A stretch of DNA of 64,000 nucleotides. Source: Spirosoma panaciterrae DSM 21099 (GTDB taxonomy: Bacteria; Bacteroidota; Bacteroidia; Cytophagales; Spirosomataceae). Under the pieces are notes generated by a model. The model was not told where the DNA came from. It ran no database searches and saw only the letters and a list, made by a program, of their open reading frames with translations. This document shows positions 44,470 to 52,936 of the stretch, in pieces; position 1 is the first letter of the stretch, and every line of letters starts with the position of its first letter. A program made the translations under genes and the position numbers. The DNA lies in NCBI RefSeq assembly GCF_000374025.1, contig NZ_KB893195.1, positions 124,001 to 188,000 of the forward strand, written 5' to 3'.

Positions 44470-44531
44470 ATGGACGAATTGGCTCGGGTGAACGCACAAG
44501 TTTACTGTCACGTTAGAAGGTAAAGGGTTAT

Positions 44532-44581
44532 TAATCAGCCGGTGTTCGCATAAATGGGCATCGGCTGATTATTATAGGAAA
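44532..44581 (+). terminator. Terminator-like hairpin after the barrel gene
   Basis: TAATCAGCCG (44532-44541) pairs with CGGCTGATTA (44572-44581) and the inside can pair further. The tail ATTATA is only weakly T-rich. The next gene starts 19 bp later. Confidence 0.55.
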
Positions 44582-44600
44582 CAAGTTTCAAGTTACTGCT

Positions 44601-45413
44601 ATGCACTATCAGATCATTCGACCACCTGAGGTATTGAGCGAGTACATCCGGTACTTCTGGACAATGGATTATGATGGTACTCACCAGCCCCCTAAACTGA
44701 TTAAAATTTTGGCGGACCCTTGCCCCAGGCTTGTCTTTCAACATCTGAGTGGTAATACGGCTATCGCCAAGGGAGACGGCAGTGCGTTACCAACTACCTT
44801 TCTTAGGGGCGTCAACAGTAAAGTATTTATCCACCACGTCACCGCTTCATTCAGTGTTACCGGAGTTAGTTTTCAGCCGCATGCCATAAAAACCATTTTC
44901 AGGGTAGATGCCGTCGAGCTTGCTGACGCTTACCATAACCTGCAAGACTTTGCCCCGAACGAACTACAGGATCGGCTGCTCTATGCAGAAAATCACCAGG
45001 AAAGAGTCAATATCCTGATCAATTTCTTTCTGAAAAAACTTAATCAGCACACGGACAGCCATATGCCATTTTACAAAGGCATTAGTCAGGTTAAAAACGG
45101 CAACGTTGACACCCGTGTGCAGGAACTGCTTCGGTATTACTCCCTATCGGAAAGGAGTTTGGAACGCCGATTTAAACAGTCTATCGGGGTAAGTCCAAAA
45201 CTGTTTTTACGGATCAATCGGTTCGAACGTGCCTTAAAACATCTTAAAGATCGGAACCCTACCCGATTAACTGAATTGAGTTATCTGCTCAATTACGCGG
45301 ATCAATCTCATTTCTCGCGGGACTTCAGAGAATTTTCCGGACTGACACCCAATGAATATTTGCGTCAGCAAAAACTAATTGAAGAATCATCATCTTTCAT
45401 GAGTGACCAATAG
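44601..45413 (+). CDS. AraC family regulator with DUF6597 N-terminal domain
   Basis: The 270-residue protein starts MHYQIIRPPEVLSEYIRYFWTMD, the DUF6597 type of sensor domain, with FSVTGVSFQPHAIKTIF in its middle. The C-terminal part (about 170-260) is the AraC helix-turn-helix pair: YSLSERSLERRFKQSIGVSPKLFLRINRFERAL and LTELSYLLNYADQSHFSRDFREFSGLTPNEY. The regulator at 47742 is a paralogue with the same organisation. One of the two is likely to bind the four CTGTCGG motifs nearby. Its own upstream region has no such motif. Confidence 0.9.
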   Translation: MHYQIIRPPEVLSEYIRYFWTMDYDGTHQPPKLIKILADPCPRLVFQHLSGNTAIAKGDGSALPTTFLRGVNSKVFIHHVTASFSVTGVSFQPHAIKTIFRVDAVELADAYHNLQDFAPNELQDRLLYAENHQERVNILINFFLKKLNQHTDSHMPFYKGISQVKNGNVDTRVQELLRYYSLSERSLERRFKQSIGVSPKLFLRINRFERALKHLKDRNPTRLTELSYLLNYADQSHFSRDFREFSGLTPNEYLRQQKLIEESSSFMSDQ

Positions 45414-45437
45414 TTAAAATCGAATCCTCGCATCAGT

Positions 45438-45782
45438 CTACGTGTAATGGGCATACATTCGGCTTACTTTTCCCTGATCATTGAAAAACATGACTTCGAT
45501 GGCTTTTTTGTTCATCACCGATTCATAATAAAGGGCAACCGAGTTTATCCCTATAGTCACCTCCAGCAGCTTAAAATGTAGATCAGGAATGTTATTCAGC
45601 GCTTTCTGCCAGTAAGCGCCAACGGCTTCTTTGCCAACCAATGACTCCTGATTACCACCCGCAGCCAGCTTGATCATTGGTGTAAAAATCTCTATATCAT
45701 CCGCATAGTGCGCTAATATAGCCGTCAGATCGTGGGCATTCCAGGAGGCAATCCACTCGTCTGCAAATGCATGATAGTCCAT
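45438..45782 (-). CDS. SnoaL-like/NTF2-fold protein
   Basis: The 114-residue protein begins FADEWIASWNAHDLTAILAHYADDIEIFTPM, a standard NTF2-like start with the DI-F strand, and continues with VGKEAVGAYWQKALNNIPDLHFKLLEV and NKKAIEVMFFNDQGKVSRMYAHY. Members act as isomerases, hydrolases or binding domains. No partner is clear. It is convergent with the AraC gene at 44601. Confidence 0.82.
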   Translation of the reverse strand: MDYHAFADEWIASWNAHDLTAILAHYADDIEIFTPMIKLAAGGNQESLVGKEAVGAYWQKALNNIPDLHFKLLEVTIGINSVALYYESVMNKKAIEVMFFNDQGKVSRMYAHYT

Positions 45783-45833
45783 GGTCTAATTTGTTTTAAG
45801 CTAAAAATTGACTCCTACTCTGGTTATTGATCG

Positions 45834-46310
45834 CTAAATTTCTTTTCTCATTGTTGTGTTTTGCGCATCAAATTGATGTTTTACAAAACCCATTTTTTCA
45901 ACAAGCCGTATGGCGTTGGTATTTCTTGTTTTTGTATGCCCAACTAGCGCTTTTACCCCTAATTCCTGCGTCGCAATTTCTATCAACAAGTTAAATGCCG
46001 CCTGCATATACCCCTTTCCCCAATATTCCGGAGCCAGCGACCCACCTATAGCAATTTCCTTATTTTGTTGGTCCCAATGGTGTAAGGCGCAGTCACCAAT
46101 ACATACGTTTGGCTTTTCGGTTGATCGTATGGTAAAAATATAGTCGCAGAGAGACGTAATTCGCTCCGTAAATTCTGTTGGGGTTTCATCCGGTAAAAAC
46201 GGGCTTTCGTCAACGTTTACAGTCAATGCCGGATGCGCATACAGTTGATAGAAAAAATTAGCATCCTCTACTGTAAGGGGTTGAAGTACGACTTTATCGT
46301 TGGCTAACAT
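45834..46310 (-). CDS. GNAT family N-acetyltransferase (RimJ/RimL-like)
   Basis: The 158-residue protein has the RimJ/RimL layout: VVLQPLTVEDANFFYQLYAHPAL, then EIAIGGSLAPEYWGKGYMQAAFNLLIEIATQELGVKALVGHTKTRNTNAIRLVEKMGFVKH, in which EYWGKGYMQAA is the acetyl-CoA-binding motif and NTNAIRLVEKMGF the C-terminal signature. The open frame continues 29 codons upstream, but the ATG at 46310 gives the usual GNAT start. It would acetylate an amine; the substrate is unknown. Confidence 0.87.
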   Translation of the reverse strand: MLANDKVVLQPLTVEDANFFYQLYAHPALTVNVDESPFLPDETPTEFTERITSLCDYIFTIRSTEKPNVCIGDCALHHWDQQNKEIAIGGSLAPEYWGKGYMQAAFNLLIEIATQELGVKALVGHTKTRNTNAIRLVEKMGFVKHQFDAQNTTMRKEI

Positions 46311-46455
46311 GTCAAAAATTTCTTTTACTCTCTTTATCACGAAAATCATCTGGTTTCGTTCACTGCCAGCCCTACATGAACTCTCAGGTTGTGTCAATGA
46401 AATTACTCTTGCTCAACGTACGTTTGTGAAATAGGTACTGAGTTAAACGATTGGC

Positions 46456-46866
46456 CTAGGGATTCCCTAAAACTTCGACGACTAACTGAGTGTCCAGGTA
46501 CTCGACTAATTCAACTAATTTTCCATCGGCAAACCTGCAAACACAGCAGTAGAAATTGTTATAGGGTTTACCCGACTTTGTGTTGACTTTGCCCTGGCAT
46601 TCGACAACCACAAAATCCCCTTCCGCAATAAATCGGTTTGCTGTATTTGTATACGCATCGGCAAATTTTTCGAAGAGCGGTTTCATTAAATGATTTCGAA
46701 CGATCTCTTTGCCTCGATACTCCCCAGACCAGGCTGTTGTACCCATCATTTTCCAGCAAAAATCATCAGCCATCAACTCGCCAAATGGGAGCCGATTGCC
46801 TTTTGCCAGCTCACTCATTACAAATTGCATCTTTGCCTTGTTTTGCTCTGTTTTAGGTTCATTCAT
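46456..46866 (-). CDS. SnoaL-like/NTF2-fold protein
   Basis: The 136-residue protein has the layout of the ketosteroid-isomerase-like family: MQFVMSELAKGNRLPFGELMADDFCWKMMG, the WSGEYRGKEIVRNHLMKPLFEKF helix, then FVVVECQGKVNTKSGKPYNNFYCCVCRFADGKLVELVEYLDTQLV. The last strand EYLDT is typical. It is downstream of the outer-membrane protein at 46924 on the same strand, 57 bp away, and could belong to the same transcript and hence to the CTGTCGG regulon. Confidence 0.83.
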   Translation of the reverse strand: MNEPKTEQNKAKMQFVMSELAKGNRLPFGELMADDFCWKMMGTTAWSGEYRGKEIVRNHLMKPLFEKFADAYTNTANRFIAEGDFVVVECQGKVNTKSGKPYNNFYCCVCRFADGKLVELVEYLDTQLVVEVLGNP

Positions 46867-46923
46867 ACGGATTGCCTATCGTTAATCGTACCCGTTTCGG
46901 GAACGTGTAAAATGTATAATATC

Positions 46924-47511
46924 CTACCGCTTAGCGGAACCAAAACGATACCCCAGATGAAGGGTAGGGAAAACAGACCACTTGGACTGGCTATAAACCT
47001 GATTTTGTTGCACAAGCGAGGAAGCACCTGGTGTATACAGTAAAGCAACCCACGGAACTACGTATAAGCCTCGGTAATGAGCAGTCGATTGGCCAAACAT
47101 AAATCGATAGCCGGTACGAATACCCACCACAAAACCACTCAATAAGGTCGACTCAGTGGCCGACTTAAGGCTGATTTTATCAGTTCCGTAGTCGGATTGA
47201 ACGCCAAAAAACAATCCTCGTTCCGGCTTCAGGAGGTAGTCTGCTTTCAGGCCAACCCCCGAACTAAACACAGAGAAGTTTTGATTCGTAATAGCAAACG
47301 AAGGCTGCTTAATACCAAAAGTACCGACATCGAATCGCCAGTGATTGACCATATAGCCGACATGAATGGAATAGCCACTGAAGATGAAAGCAATGGGATC
47401 AGCCTCAACTTCAATTCGTTTCATTTTTTCCAGAGTTTGCCCATTGAGCTTTAAACTCGTTATCGTTAGAAGGCCAATAAGGCAAAGCCACTGTCTAGCT
47501 GAGTTGTCCAT
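46924..47511 (-). CDS. Predicted outer-membrane or secreted beta-rich protein
   Basis: The 195-residue protein starts MDNSARQWLCLIGLLTITSLKLNGQ, a probable signal peptide. The rest consists of strands such as IAFIFSGYSIHVGYMVNHWRFDVGTFGI, VGLKADYLLKPERGLFFGVQSDYG and the terminal TLHLGYRFG, consistent with a small beta-barrel. I recognise no named family. The frame is open to 47535, but that start would lie in the -7 box at 47533-47540; ATG 47511 is therefore chosen. Operator site 2 controls it, which links it to the barrel gene at 43834. Confidence 0.7.
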   Translation of the reverse strand: MDNSARQWLCLIGLLTITSLKLNGQTLEKMKRIEVEADPIAFIFSGYSIHVGYMVNHWRFDVGTFGIKQPSFAITNQNFSVFSSGVGLKADYLLKPERGLFFGVQSDYGTDKISLKSATESTLLSGFVVGIRTGYRFMFGQSTAHYRGLYVVPWVALLYTPGASSLVQQNQVYSQSKWSVFPTLHLGYRFGSAKR

Positions 47512-47532
47512 ACGTTGAGTGTTTACAGCTCG

Positions 47533-47578
47533 CAAAAGTAGTGCGGCTGTTAGTGGGCAAATAGAACAAAACCGACAG
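47533..47578 (-). promoter_or_regulatory. Regulon operator site 2 and -7 box
   Basis: On the minus strand CTGTCGGTTTTGTTCTAT (47578-47561) is followed after exactly 20 nt by TACTTTTG (47540-47533). A TTTG directly after the motif, 17 nt before the -7 box, is a good -33 element. The gene start is at 47511, 22 bp beyond the box. Confidence 0.8.
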
Positions 47579-47741
47579 TTCTGTTCAGAAAGCCACCGGC
47601 CTGCCCGATACCTGTTCGGTTATAGCCATCCATAAGCTCTATTCATAACCAGCGTAAAACCGCCTGTCAAGCTTTTCTTGATTCGTAGGCTGTTGGGGTG
47701 AATATTTAACTTGTAAACCGGGGCAAACCAATCCCTCAACT

Positions 47742-48548
47742 ATGCAGTATTGTCACTATCAGCCCCCCGCCTATCTCAGTGCGTACGTTCGCTGTTTCTG
47801 GACGATGGAAAGCCCTATGGCCAACCGGACTCCCCAAAGTTTCGGTCCACTGGTAGATGGTTGTCCGGGCCTTCTGTTTCAGCGGGCCGATGAAGGGCGT
47901 TTCTATGATCAGGACGGCACACCCATGCCTGAATTGTTCGCCTATGGGCAAACCATAAAGCGTACGGCTATTTATATGCTTGGCCGGTTCAAGACGGTGG
48001 GCGTTTGCCTGCAGCCTCATTCGCTGCCGTCTCTCTTCGGGCTGAATGCCCGTGAACTAACGGATGGGTGTTTAGACATAAAACTCATATCGCCCGGCTT
48101 GATTGATCAATTAGTACATACCCCGTCGGTTTCAGGCCAGATTGAGCTTCTTTCTGGTTTTCTTATCAGACAGATCAGGCGAATGAACCATCCGATCGAC
48201 GAGCTGACTACCCATGTGCTGACCCAACTCATTGCCTCAAAAGGAACTATTTTTCTGCCCGATTTACAGCGTTCATTCCGAATCACCGAGCGAAGCCTGG
48301 AGCGAAAATTCGCGCATCAGGTGGGGATTCCGCCCCAATTATTTGCCCGTCTGTGTCGATTCCAGGCTTCGCTTACCCAGTTAAACGAAGGGAGCCTGAC
48401 GAAGCTTTCGGATATTGCTTACGAAAACGGTTATGCGGACCAATCCCATTTTATTCGTTCTTTCAGAGAATTTACCGGCTTTACGCCGTCACAGTATCAG
48501 CAACAGGCCTATCATACGCTCAATGAAATCCCTTCCCTAATCAGCTAA
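47742..48548 (+). CDS. AraC family regulator with DUF6597 N-terminal domain
   Basis: The 268-residue protein begins MQYCHYQPPAYLSAYVRCFWTMES, the same DUF6597-type start as the regulator at 44601, and has the segment TVGVCLQPHSLPSLF. The C-terminal AraC domain contains FRITERSLERKFAHQVGIPPQLFARLCRFQASL and LSDIAYENGYADQSHFIRSFREFTGFTPSQY. It lies in the middle of the four-site regulon: operator site 2 lies 163 bp before its start and site 3 lies 8 bp after its stop. It is therefore the best candidate for the regulator of those sites. Confidence 0.9.
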   Translation: MQYCHYQPPAYLSAYVRCFWTMESPMANRTPQSFGPLVDGCPGLLFQRADEGRFYDQDGTPMPELFAYGQTIKRTAIYMLGRFKTVGVCLQPHSLPSLFGLNARELTDGCLDIKLISPGLIDQLVHTPSVSGQIELLSGFLIRQIRRMNHPIDELTTHVLTQLIASKGTIFLPDLQRSFRITERSLERKFAHQVGIPPQLFARLCRFQASLTQLNEGSLTKLSDIAYENGYADQSHFIRSFREFTGFTPSQYQQQAYHTLNEIPSLIS

Positions 48549-48556
48549 ATCACAGC

Positions 48557-48602
48557 CTGTCGGTTTTGTTCTATCCTGCGGTTTGGCGGCCAGCTACTTT
48601 TG
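48557..48602 (+). promoter_or_regulatory. Regulon operator site 3 and -7 box
   Basis: CTGTCGGTTTTGTTCTAT (48557-48574) is followed after exactly 20 nt by TACTTTTG (48595-48602). The motif is identical to site 2. The gene starts at 48638. The site lies between the AraC gene and its neighbour. Confidence 0.8.
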
Positions 48603-48637
48603 CCCGAAAACAAATTCACAATCTAAAAAGCAAAAGG

Positions 48638-49522
48638 ATGGCGCAGGACAAAATAAAGACACTGGTTTTAGGCGGTACCGGAAAAACGGGTAGCCGGATC
48701 GTTCAGCAATTAACGAACCGGGGCTTAGCTGTTCGTGTAGGGTCTCGGTCTGCCGAGATACCCTTCGATTGGCTGGATCAATCCACATGGATACCCGTAT
48801 TACAGGACATAAAAGCCGTATACATCGCCTACCAGCCAGATTTGGCGGTTCCCGGAGCGGTTGAGGCCATCCGTGACTTTACCCGGATTGCCGTTAACCA
48901 TGGCGTACAGCAACTTGTACTCTTATCAGGACGGGGTGAACCTGAAGCGCAGGAATGCGAGCAGGTGGTTATGCAATCCGGAGTCGAATGGACGATTTTA
49001 CGGTCTAGCTGGTTTTGTCAAAACTTCAGTGAAGGCTATTTGCTGGAGCCCATACAGGCCGGCTATGTGGCCCTGCCGGTAGCCGATATTGGTGAACCGT
49101 TCATTGATATCGATGATATTGCCGATGTCGCCGTTGCCGCCCTGACCCAATCAGGACATACGGGGAAGATCTATGAGTTGACGGGGCCTCGCCTGTTGAC
49201 GTTTGCCCAGGCTATTGACGAAATTGCCCGTGCTACGGGTCGATCCATTCACTATGAGCAGGTACCCATTGAGGTGTATAACGCTATGCTGGCCGAGTAT
49301 GGTGTTCCGCAAGAAGCCATTGCCCTGACGACCTATTTATTTACGGAAGTGATGGATGGTCGCAACAGTCTGTTGGCTAGTGGTATCGAGCAGGCATTAG
49401 GCCGCAAGCCTACCGACTTTTCCGCTTTTGTTCAGAAGGCGATTGCTCTGGGAATGTGGACTGAACCGATAGTCAGCGAAGAAGGCAGTTCTATTCACTC
49501 ATCAGAAATTAATACCCTCTAG
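48638..49522 (+). CDS. NmrA/SDR_a5 family NAD(P)-binding protein
   Basis: The 294-residue protein has KTLVLGGTGKTGSRIVQQLTNRG (GxxGxxG) and the atypical-SDR features of the quinone reductase/NmrA group: AVYIAYQPDLAVPGA, LVLLSGRGEPEAQECE, VEWTILRSSWFCQNF and GKIYELTGPRLLTFAQAIDEI. The frame is open to 48566, but this would start within the operator; ATG 48638 follows the -7 box by a normal distance. It heads a likely operon with the DUF1772 gene, 63 bp further on. Confidence 0.88.
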   Translation: MAQDKIKTLVLGGTGKTGSRIVQQLTNRGLAVRVGSRSAEIPFDWLDQSTWIPVLQDIKAVYIAYQPDLAVPGAVEAIRDFTRIAVNHGVQQLVLLSGRGEPEAQECEQVVMQSGVEWTILRSSWFCQNFSEGYLLEPIQAGYVALPVADIGEPFIDIDDIADVAVAALTQSGHTGKIYELTGPRLLTFAQAIDEIARATGRSIHYEQVPIEVYNAMLAEYGVPQEAIALTTYLFTEVMDGRNSLLASGIEQALGRKPTDFSAFVQKAIALGMWTEPIVSEEGSSIHSSEINTL

Positions 49523-49585
49523 AAAACCTACCGTTCTGCCCATGGCTTGACAAGCCGTGGGCAGACTAGAAATAACCTGCTACTC

Positions 49586-50083
49586 ATGCACACGATTATA
49601 CTTGGCTCAACCGCTACGGCAACCGCGCTGATGGGTGGGCTTTTCTATGCCTTCTCCTGGGCCGTAATGCCCGGCTTAAAACGCTTGCCCGATACAAGCT
49701 ATATCATGGCCATGCAATCCATCAACCGGGCCATTCAAAACCCCGTATTTTTTGCTGCTTTTTTGGGAGCGGCTCTATTGCTTCCTTTTAGCACCTATCT
49801 GGACTATTCGCCTACAAAACCCGTGTCAACCCGATTTTGGTTATTGCTGGCGGCTTCTGGCGTCTATATGATTGGGGTAATCGGGGTCACAATGGGCGGC
49901 AATGTTCCGCTCAATGAAACCCTGGACGCTTTTGATGTACAGGCTGCGTCCGTGTCAGACGTGTTGAATCACCGCCGGGCTTTTGAGCTTCCCTGGACTC
50001 AATTCCATACGATCCGTACGGGAGCATCGTTCCTGACCGTTCTACTCGTAGTGGCCGCTTGTCTCCGTCCGGAAAACCACTGA
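49586..50083 (+). CDS. DUF1772 membrane protein (anthrone oxygenase-like)
   Basis: The 165-residue protein has four hydrophobic helices and the family start LGSTATATALMGGLFYAFSWAVMPGL, with IGVTMGGNVPLNETLDAFD before the last helix. DUF1772 proteins are small integral membrane proteins related to anthrone oxygenases of polyketide pathways; in bacteria their role is not established. An in-frame TTG upstream is not used because the first helix starts at 49586. It is probably transcribed from operator site 3 together with the NmrA-like gene. Confidence 0.85.
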   Translation: MHTIILGSTATATALMGGLFYAFSWAVMPGLKRLPDTSYIMAMQSINRAIQNPVFFAAFLGAALLLPFSTYLDYSPTKPVSTRFWLLLAASGVYMIGVIGVTMGGNVPLNETLDAFDVQAASVSDVLNHRRAFELPWTQFHTIRTGASFLTVLLVVAACLRPENH

Positions 50084-50173
50084 GCCGTACACCTGTTTAT
50101 AGATTTACCATCTGTTTAAAGCCGATTAGCAAAAGGCGTATACATTAACTTTTGACATACTCAACCTACAACC

Positions 50174-50725
50174 ATGCGTAAACTGATTTATGATGTAGCA
50201 GCCTCGTTCGATAACTTTATTGCCCATAGCAATGGGTCTATCGAAGGCTTCCAGACAGAAGGCGATTTTGTCAGCGATTTTCTGAAACGTATAAATACGT
50301 ATGACGCTGTTTTGATGGGTCGCAAAACCTACGAGTGGGGATTTGCTCTGGGTATGCAGCCCGGAGAACCCGCATACACGCAGATTAATCCTCAGCTAAA
50401 AAATTATATTTTCTCCTCATCCATACGATTTGAAGATGGACCTTTGATCCAATTGGTCACAGAAGAAGCTCCCAACTTCGTTCGGCGTTTAAAAACTCAG
50501 CCGGGCAATCCCATCTGGCTTTGTGGCGGGGGTGAGTTGGCAGGTCAATTGCTGGACGCCCACTTAATTGATGAATTAGTCGTCAAGCTGAATCCCGTCG
50601 TATTGGGCGAAGGCATCCGTCTGTTCGGATCAAGCCAGACTAAAGTCGGACTTATCCGAACAGACAGTAAGCCTTATGAAAACGGCCTGGTTCTACTGAC
50701 GTACCAGATTCAGTATTTGACTTAA
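50174..50725 (+). CDS. Dihydrofolate-reductase-like (RibD C-terminal) family protein
   Basis: The 183-residue protein resembles the YyaP/RibD C-terminal domain type: MRKLIYDVAASFDNFIA, DAVLMGRKTYEWGF, GNPIWLCGGGELAGQLLDAHLIDELVVKLNPVVLGEG and the C-terminal strand NGLVLLTYQ. These are NADPH-binding reductase-fold proteins of unknown substrate. It lies 90 bp after the DUF1772 gene and could share the site 3 transcript. True FolA is encoded at 55520. Confidence 0.88.
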   Translation: MRKLIYDVAASFDNFIAHSNGSIEGFQTEGDFVSDFLKRINTYDAVLMGRKTYEWGFALGMQPGEPAYTQINPQLKNYIFSSSIRFEDGPLIQLVTEEAPNFVRRLKTQPGNPIWLCGGGELAGQLLDAHLIDELVVKLNPVVLGEGIRLFGSSQTKVGLIRTDSKPYENGLVLLTYQIQYLT

Positions 50726-50745
50726 CGTTGGCCTTTCCCTGTCGG

Positions 50746-51741
50746 CTATCGCTTGCCCTTTCTGGCATTGTCAATGATGAGGCTGGCTAACTGGCTCGTT
50801 AGTGTTTCCGGCAGGTCGTGCCCCATGCCGTTTATCAACTGAAAGACGGCTCCCGGTACGCTGGCGGCCACATCGCGACCAGCCTCCACGACGACGATGG
50901 GGTCTTCACTCCCATGAATCACCAACGTGGGTACCTTAATTGTTTTAAGCTGCTCCTGCCGGCCCGACAGGAAGCCCACCAGCGAGGCCGCTCCTTGTCG
51001 GTGTAAACCTTCCGGATAATAGGCTCGCTGAACCGCCTGCTGAACCCGGCTCTGCGCCTGCAATTCCGTTAACGGATATACGGGCCCCGCCAGGATTTTC
51101 ATGGATTGCACTTCACGCTTGATGTAAGCCGCCGTATCGGAGGCAGCTCCCGGTGGGGGAATCTGCCCGGCAAGTTCTGGCTTTGCCACCAAAGGGAAAG
51201 TAGGCTTACCCCCACCGGCCATAATACTGGTCAGCGACAGCGTGTGCTCAGGATACGTGTAGGCAACCCGCTGGGCAATCATGCCACCCATGGACACGCC
51301 AACAATATGCGCTTTTTTAATGTCCAGTGCATCCAGCAGACCCACAGCATCAGCGGCCATATCATCGAGTGTATAGGGTAAAGGAGGTGTTTTCTGTTCG
51401 GCTAACGCTTTGCCTATGGCCGCCCAATCAGGTAGGCCCGCCTGGTCAAACTTGGAGGAAAGGCCCACGTCCCGATTATCGAGCCGAATGACCCGATAGC
51501 CCCGGCTGACTAACTGCTGACAAAACCCAGCTGGCCAGCCAGTGAGCTGCATGTTTGTACCGGCAATTAGTAAAATGACCGGGGCCTTGTACGATCCCTG
51601 ACTTTCGTAAGCAATCGTTACGTTGCCGACGTTTACCTGCCCTTTCTCTGCTTTCGGATTAATTTGCGCTTCGCACCGACAGGCAACCAGAGCGCTTAGA
51701 AAAAAAATGAATCCGACAATTCGTTGATGACTACTACGCAT
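50746..51741 (-). CDS. Secreted alpha/beta hydrolase
   Basis: The 331-residue protein has an export signal; the segment LVACRCEAQ offers both a lipobox (LVAC) and a later signal-peptidase site. The fold has VILLIAGTNMQLTGWPAGF, the nucleophile Ser in GVSMGGMIAQ, Asp in HGSEDPIVVVEAG and His in GMGHDLPE, so the triad is complete. It resembles esterases or epoxide/lactone hydrolases. Its promoter carries operator site 4 with TAAATTTG, 26 bp before the start. It is convergent with the RibD-like gene. Confidence 0.88.
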   Translation of the reverse strand: MRSSHQRIVGFIFFLSALVACRCEAQINPKAEKGQVNVGNVTIAYESQGSYKAPVILLIAGTNMQLTGWPAGFCQQLVSRGYRVIRLDNRDVGLSSKFDQAGLPDWAAIGKALAEQKTPPLPYTLDDMAADAVGLLDALDIKKAHIVGVSMGGMIAQRVAYTYPEHTLSLTSIMAGGGKPTFPLVAKPELAGQIPPPGAASDTAAYIKREVQSMKILAGPVYPLTELQAQSRVQQAVQRAYYPEGLHRQGAASLVGFLSGRQEQLKTIKVPTLVIHGSEDPIVVVEAGRDVAASVPGAVFQLINGMGHDLPETLTSQLASLIIDNARKGKR

Positions 51742-51766
51742 GTGGTTGTTTTTGACGATTGACTGA

Positions 51767-51812
51767 CAAATTTACTGGGCCCTGATTGGCGAGAATAGAA
51801 CAAATCCGACAG
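51767..51812 (-). promoter_or_regulatory. Regulon operator site 4 and -7 box
   Basis: On the minus strand CTGTCGGATTTGTTCTAT (51812-51795) is followed after exactly 20 nt by TAAATTTG (51774-51767). The start codon of the hydrolase is at 51741. Confidence 0.8.
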
Positions 51813-51989
51813 TACCAGACAGGCGATAGCACCTGGATTTACCTCAACCCTGATCGCTCTTGAAGCTATGTCGACACACTCAAGGTCAGGCACCCTTATA
51901 GTCCATGATCAGGAATCTTATGTTTACTCGGCTACGTTTGTCGACTAAAAATGTACACGATACGATTGCGAGTCTCGTTTCGGCTTGTC

Positions 51990-52033
51990 CCAAATAAAAC
52001 GAGCCGCCAGTCCTGGGCTTAGGCTGACGGCTC
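51990..52033 (-). terminator. Intrinsic terminator downstream of clpP
   Basis: On the minus strand GAGCCGTCAG...CTGGCGGCTC (52033-52001) forms a stem followed by GTTTTATTT. It lies about 95 bp beyond the clpP stop codon. Confidence 0.65.
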
Positions 52034-52128
52034 ATTAGGTTGTAGCCAGGACTGCCTGTTCGGGTAGCCATTAGGCTAAGTAGTTGTCGTTACACCATCC
52101 GGAAGTAGATGCTAATCACTAGGCTACA

Positions 52129-52806
52129 TTAGCGCACTAACACCTCATCGATAAAGCCATATTCTCTGGCTTCTTCGGCTTTCATCCAATAGTCACGGTC
52201 GGCCCGGCGTTCGAGTTCTTCGGCTGACTGGCCGCTATGAAGGGCCATGATTTCGTAGAGTTCAGTCCGAAGCTTGACTATTTCGCGGGCGGTGATTTCG
52301 ATGTCCACCGATTGGCCCTGCGCGCCACCATGTGGCTGGTGAATCATGACGCGGGCGTGTGGGAGAGCCGATCGTTTACCGGGCGCACCAGCGCACAGCA
52401 AGACCGCCCCGAAGGATAAGGCAATGCCGGTACAAATGGTCGCCACGTCGGGCCGGATGTACTGCATGGTGTCATAAATGCCTAACCCGGCATAAACCGA
52501 ACCCCCAGGACTGTTGATGTACATCAGAATGTCTTTTTTGGCATCGGCCGACTCGAGGAACAGCAACTGCGCGATGATGACGTTCGCTATGTTGTCGTCG
52601 ACGGCCGCACCCATAAACACAATCCGATCCGCCATCAGGCGCGAGAAAACATCGACCTCCCGGAAATTCATCGGGCGTTCTTCAATGACCGACCGGGTCA
52701 TGTTGTCGACCTGGTGTAGATACCGATCAACTGTAAGGCCGTTCAGGTGTTGATGATGTACGGCGAATCGGCGGAACTCGCTACGGCTAAACTCAGGGTA
52801 ATTCAT
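52129..52806 (-). CDS. clpP: ATP-dependent Clp protease proteolytic subunit
   Basis: ClpP forms the two-ring peptidase that works with ClpX or ClpA/C unfoldases in the cytoplasm. The 225-residue protein has VFMGAAVDDNIANVIIAQLLFLE, YINSPGGSVYAGLGIYDTMQYI and the triad Ser131 in GIALSFGAVLLCAG, His156 in MIHQPHGG and Asp205 in RDYWMKAEEA. The Ser region reads ALSFG where most ClpPs have AASMG, so this may be a divergent second copy. The ATG at 52806 gives the usual length; an upstream open stretch of 35 codons is not ClpP-like. Confidence 0.93.
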   Translation of the reverse strand: MNYPEFSRSEFRRFAVHHQHLNGLTVDRYLHQVDNMTRSVIEERPMNFREVDVFSRLMADRIVFMGAAVDDNIANVIIAQLLFLESADAKKDILMYINSPGGSVYAGLGIYDTMQYIRPDVATICTGIALSFGAVLLCAGAPGKRSALPHARVMIHQPHGGAQGQSVDIEITAREIVKLRTELYEIMALHSGQSAEELERRADRDYWMKAEEAREYGFIDEVLVR

Positions 52807-52936
52807 AAGATAGAAACTAACTAGGGGATGAAAATGGATTCGTGAAAAAGAGGGGCTAATCAGGGCAATACGAAGCCAGTTGGCTCGTAAAAAGCCACTA
52901 TGGGATATCAAAACGGTTGGATGATAACTTGGGGGG

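Noticed and set aside
43600..47700. Accessory region as a horizontally acquired island
   Set aside because: Several genes look somewhat more AT-rich than the neighbours, but there is no integrase, tRNA or flanking direct repeat, so no island boundaries can be given.
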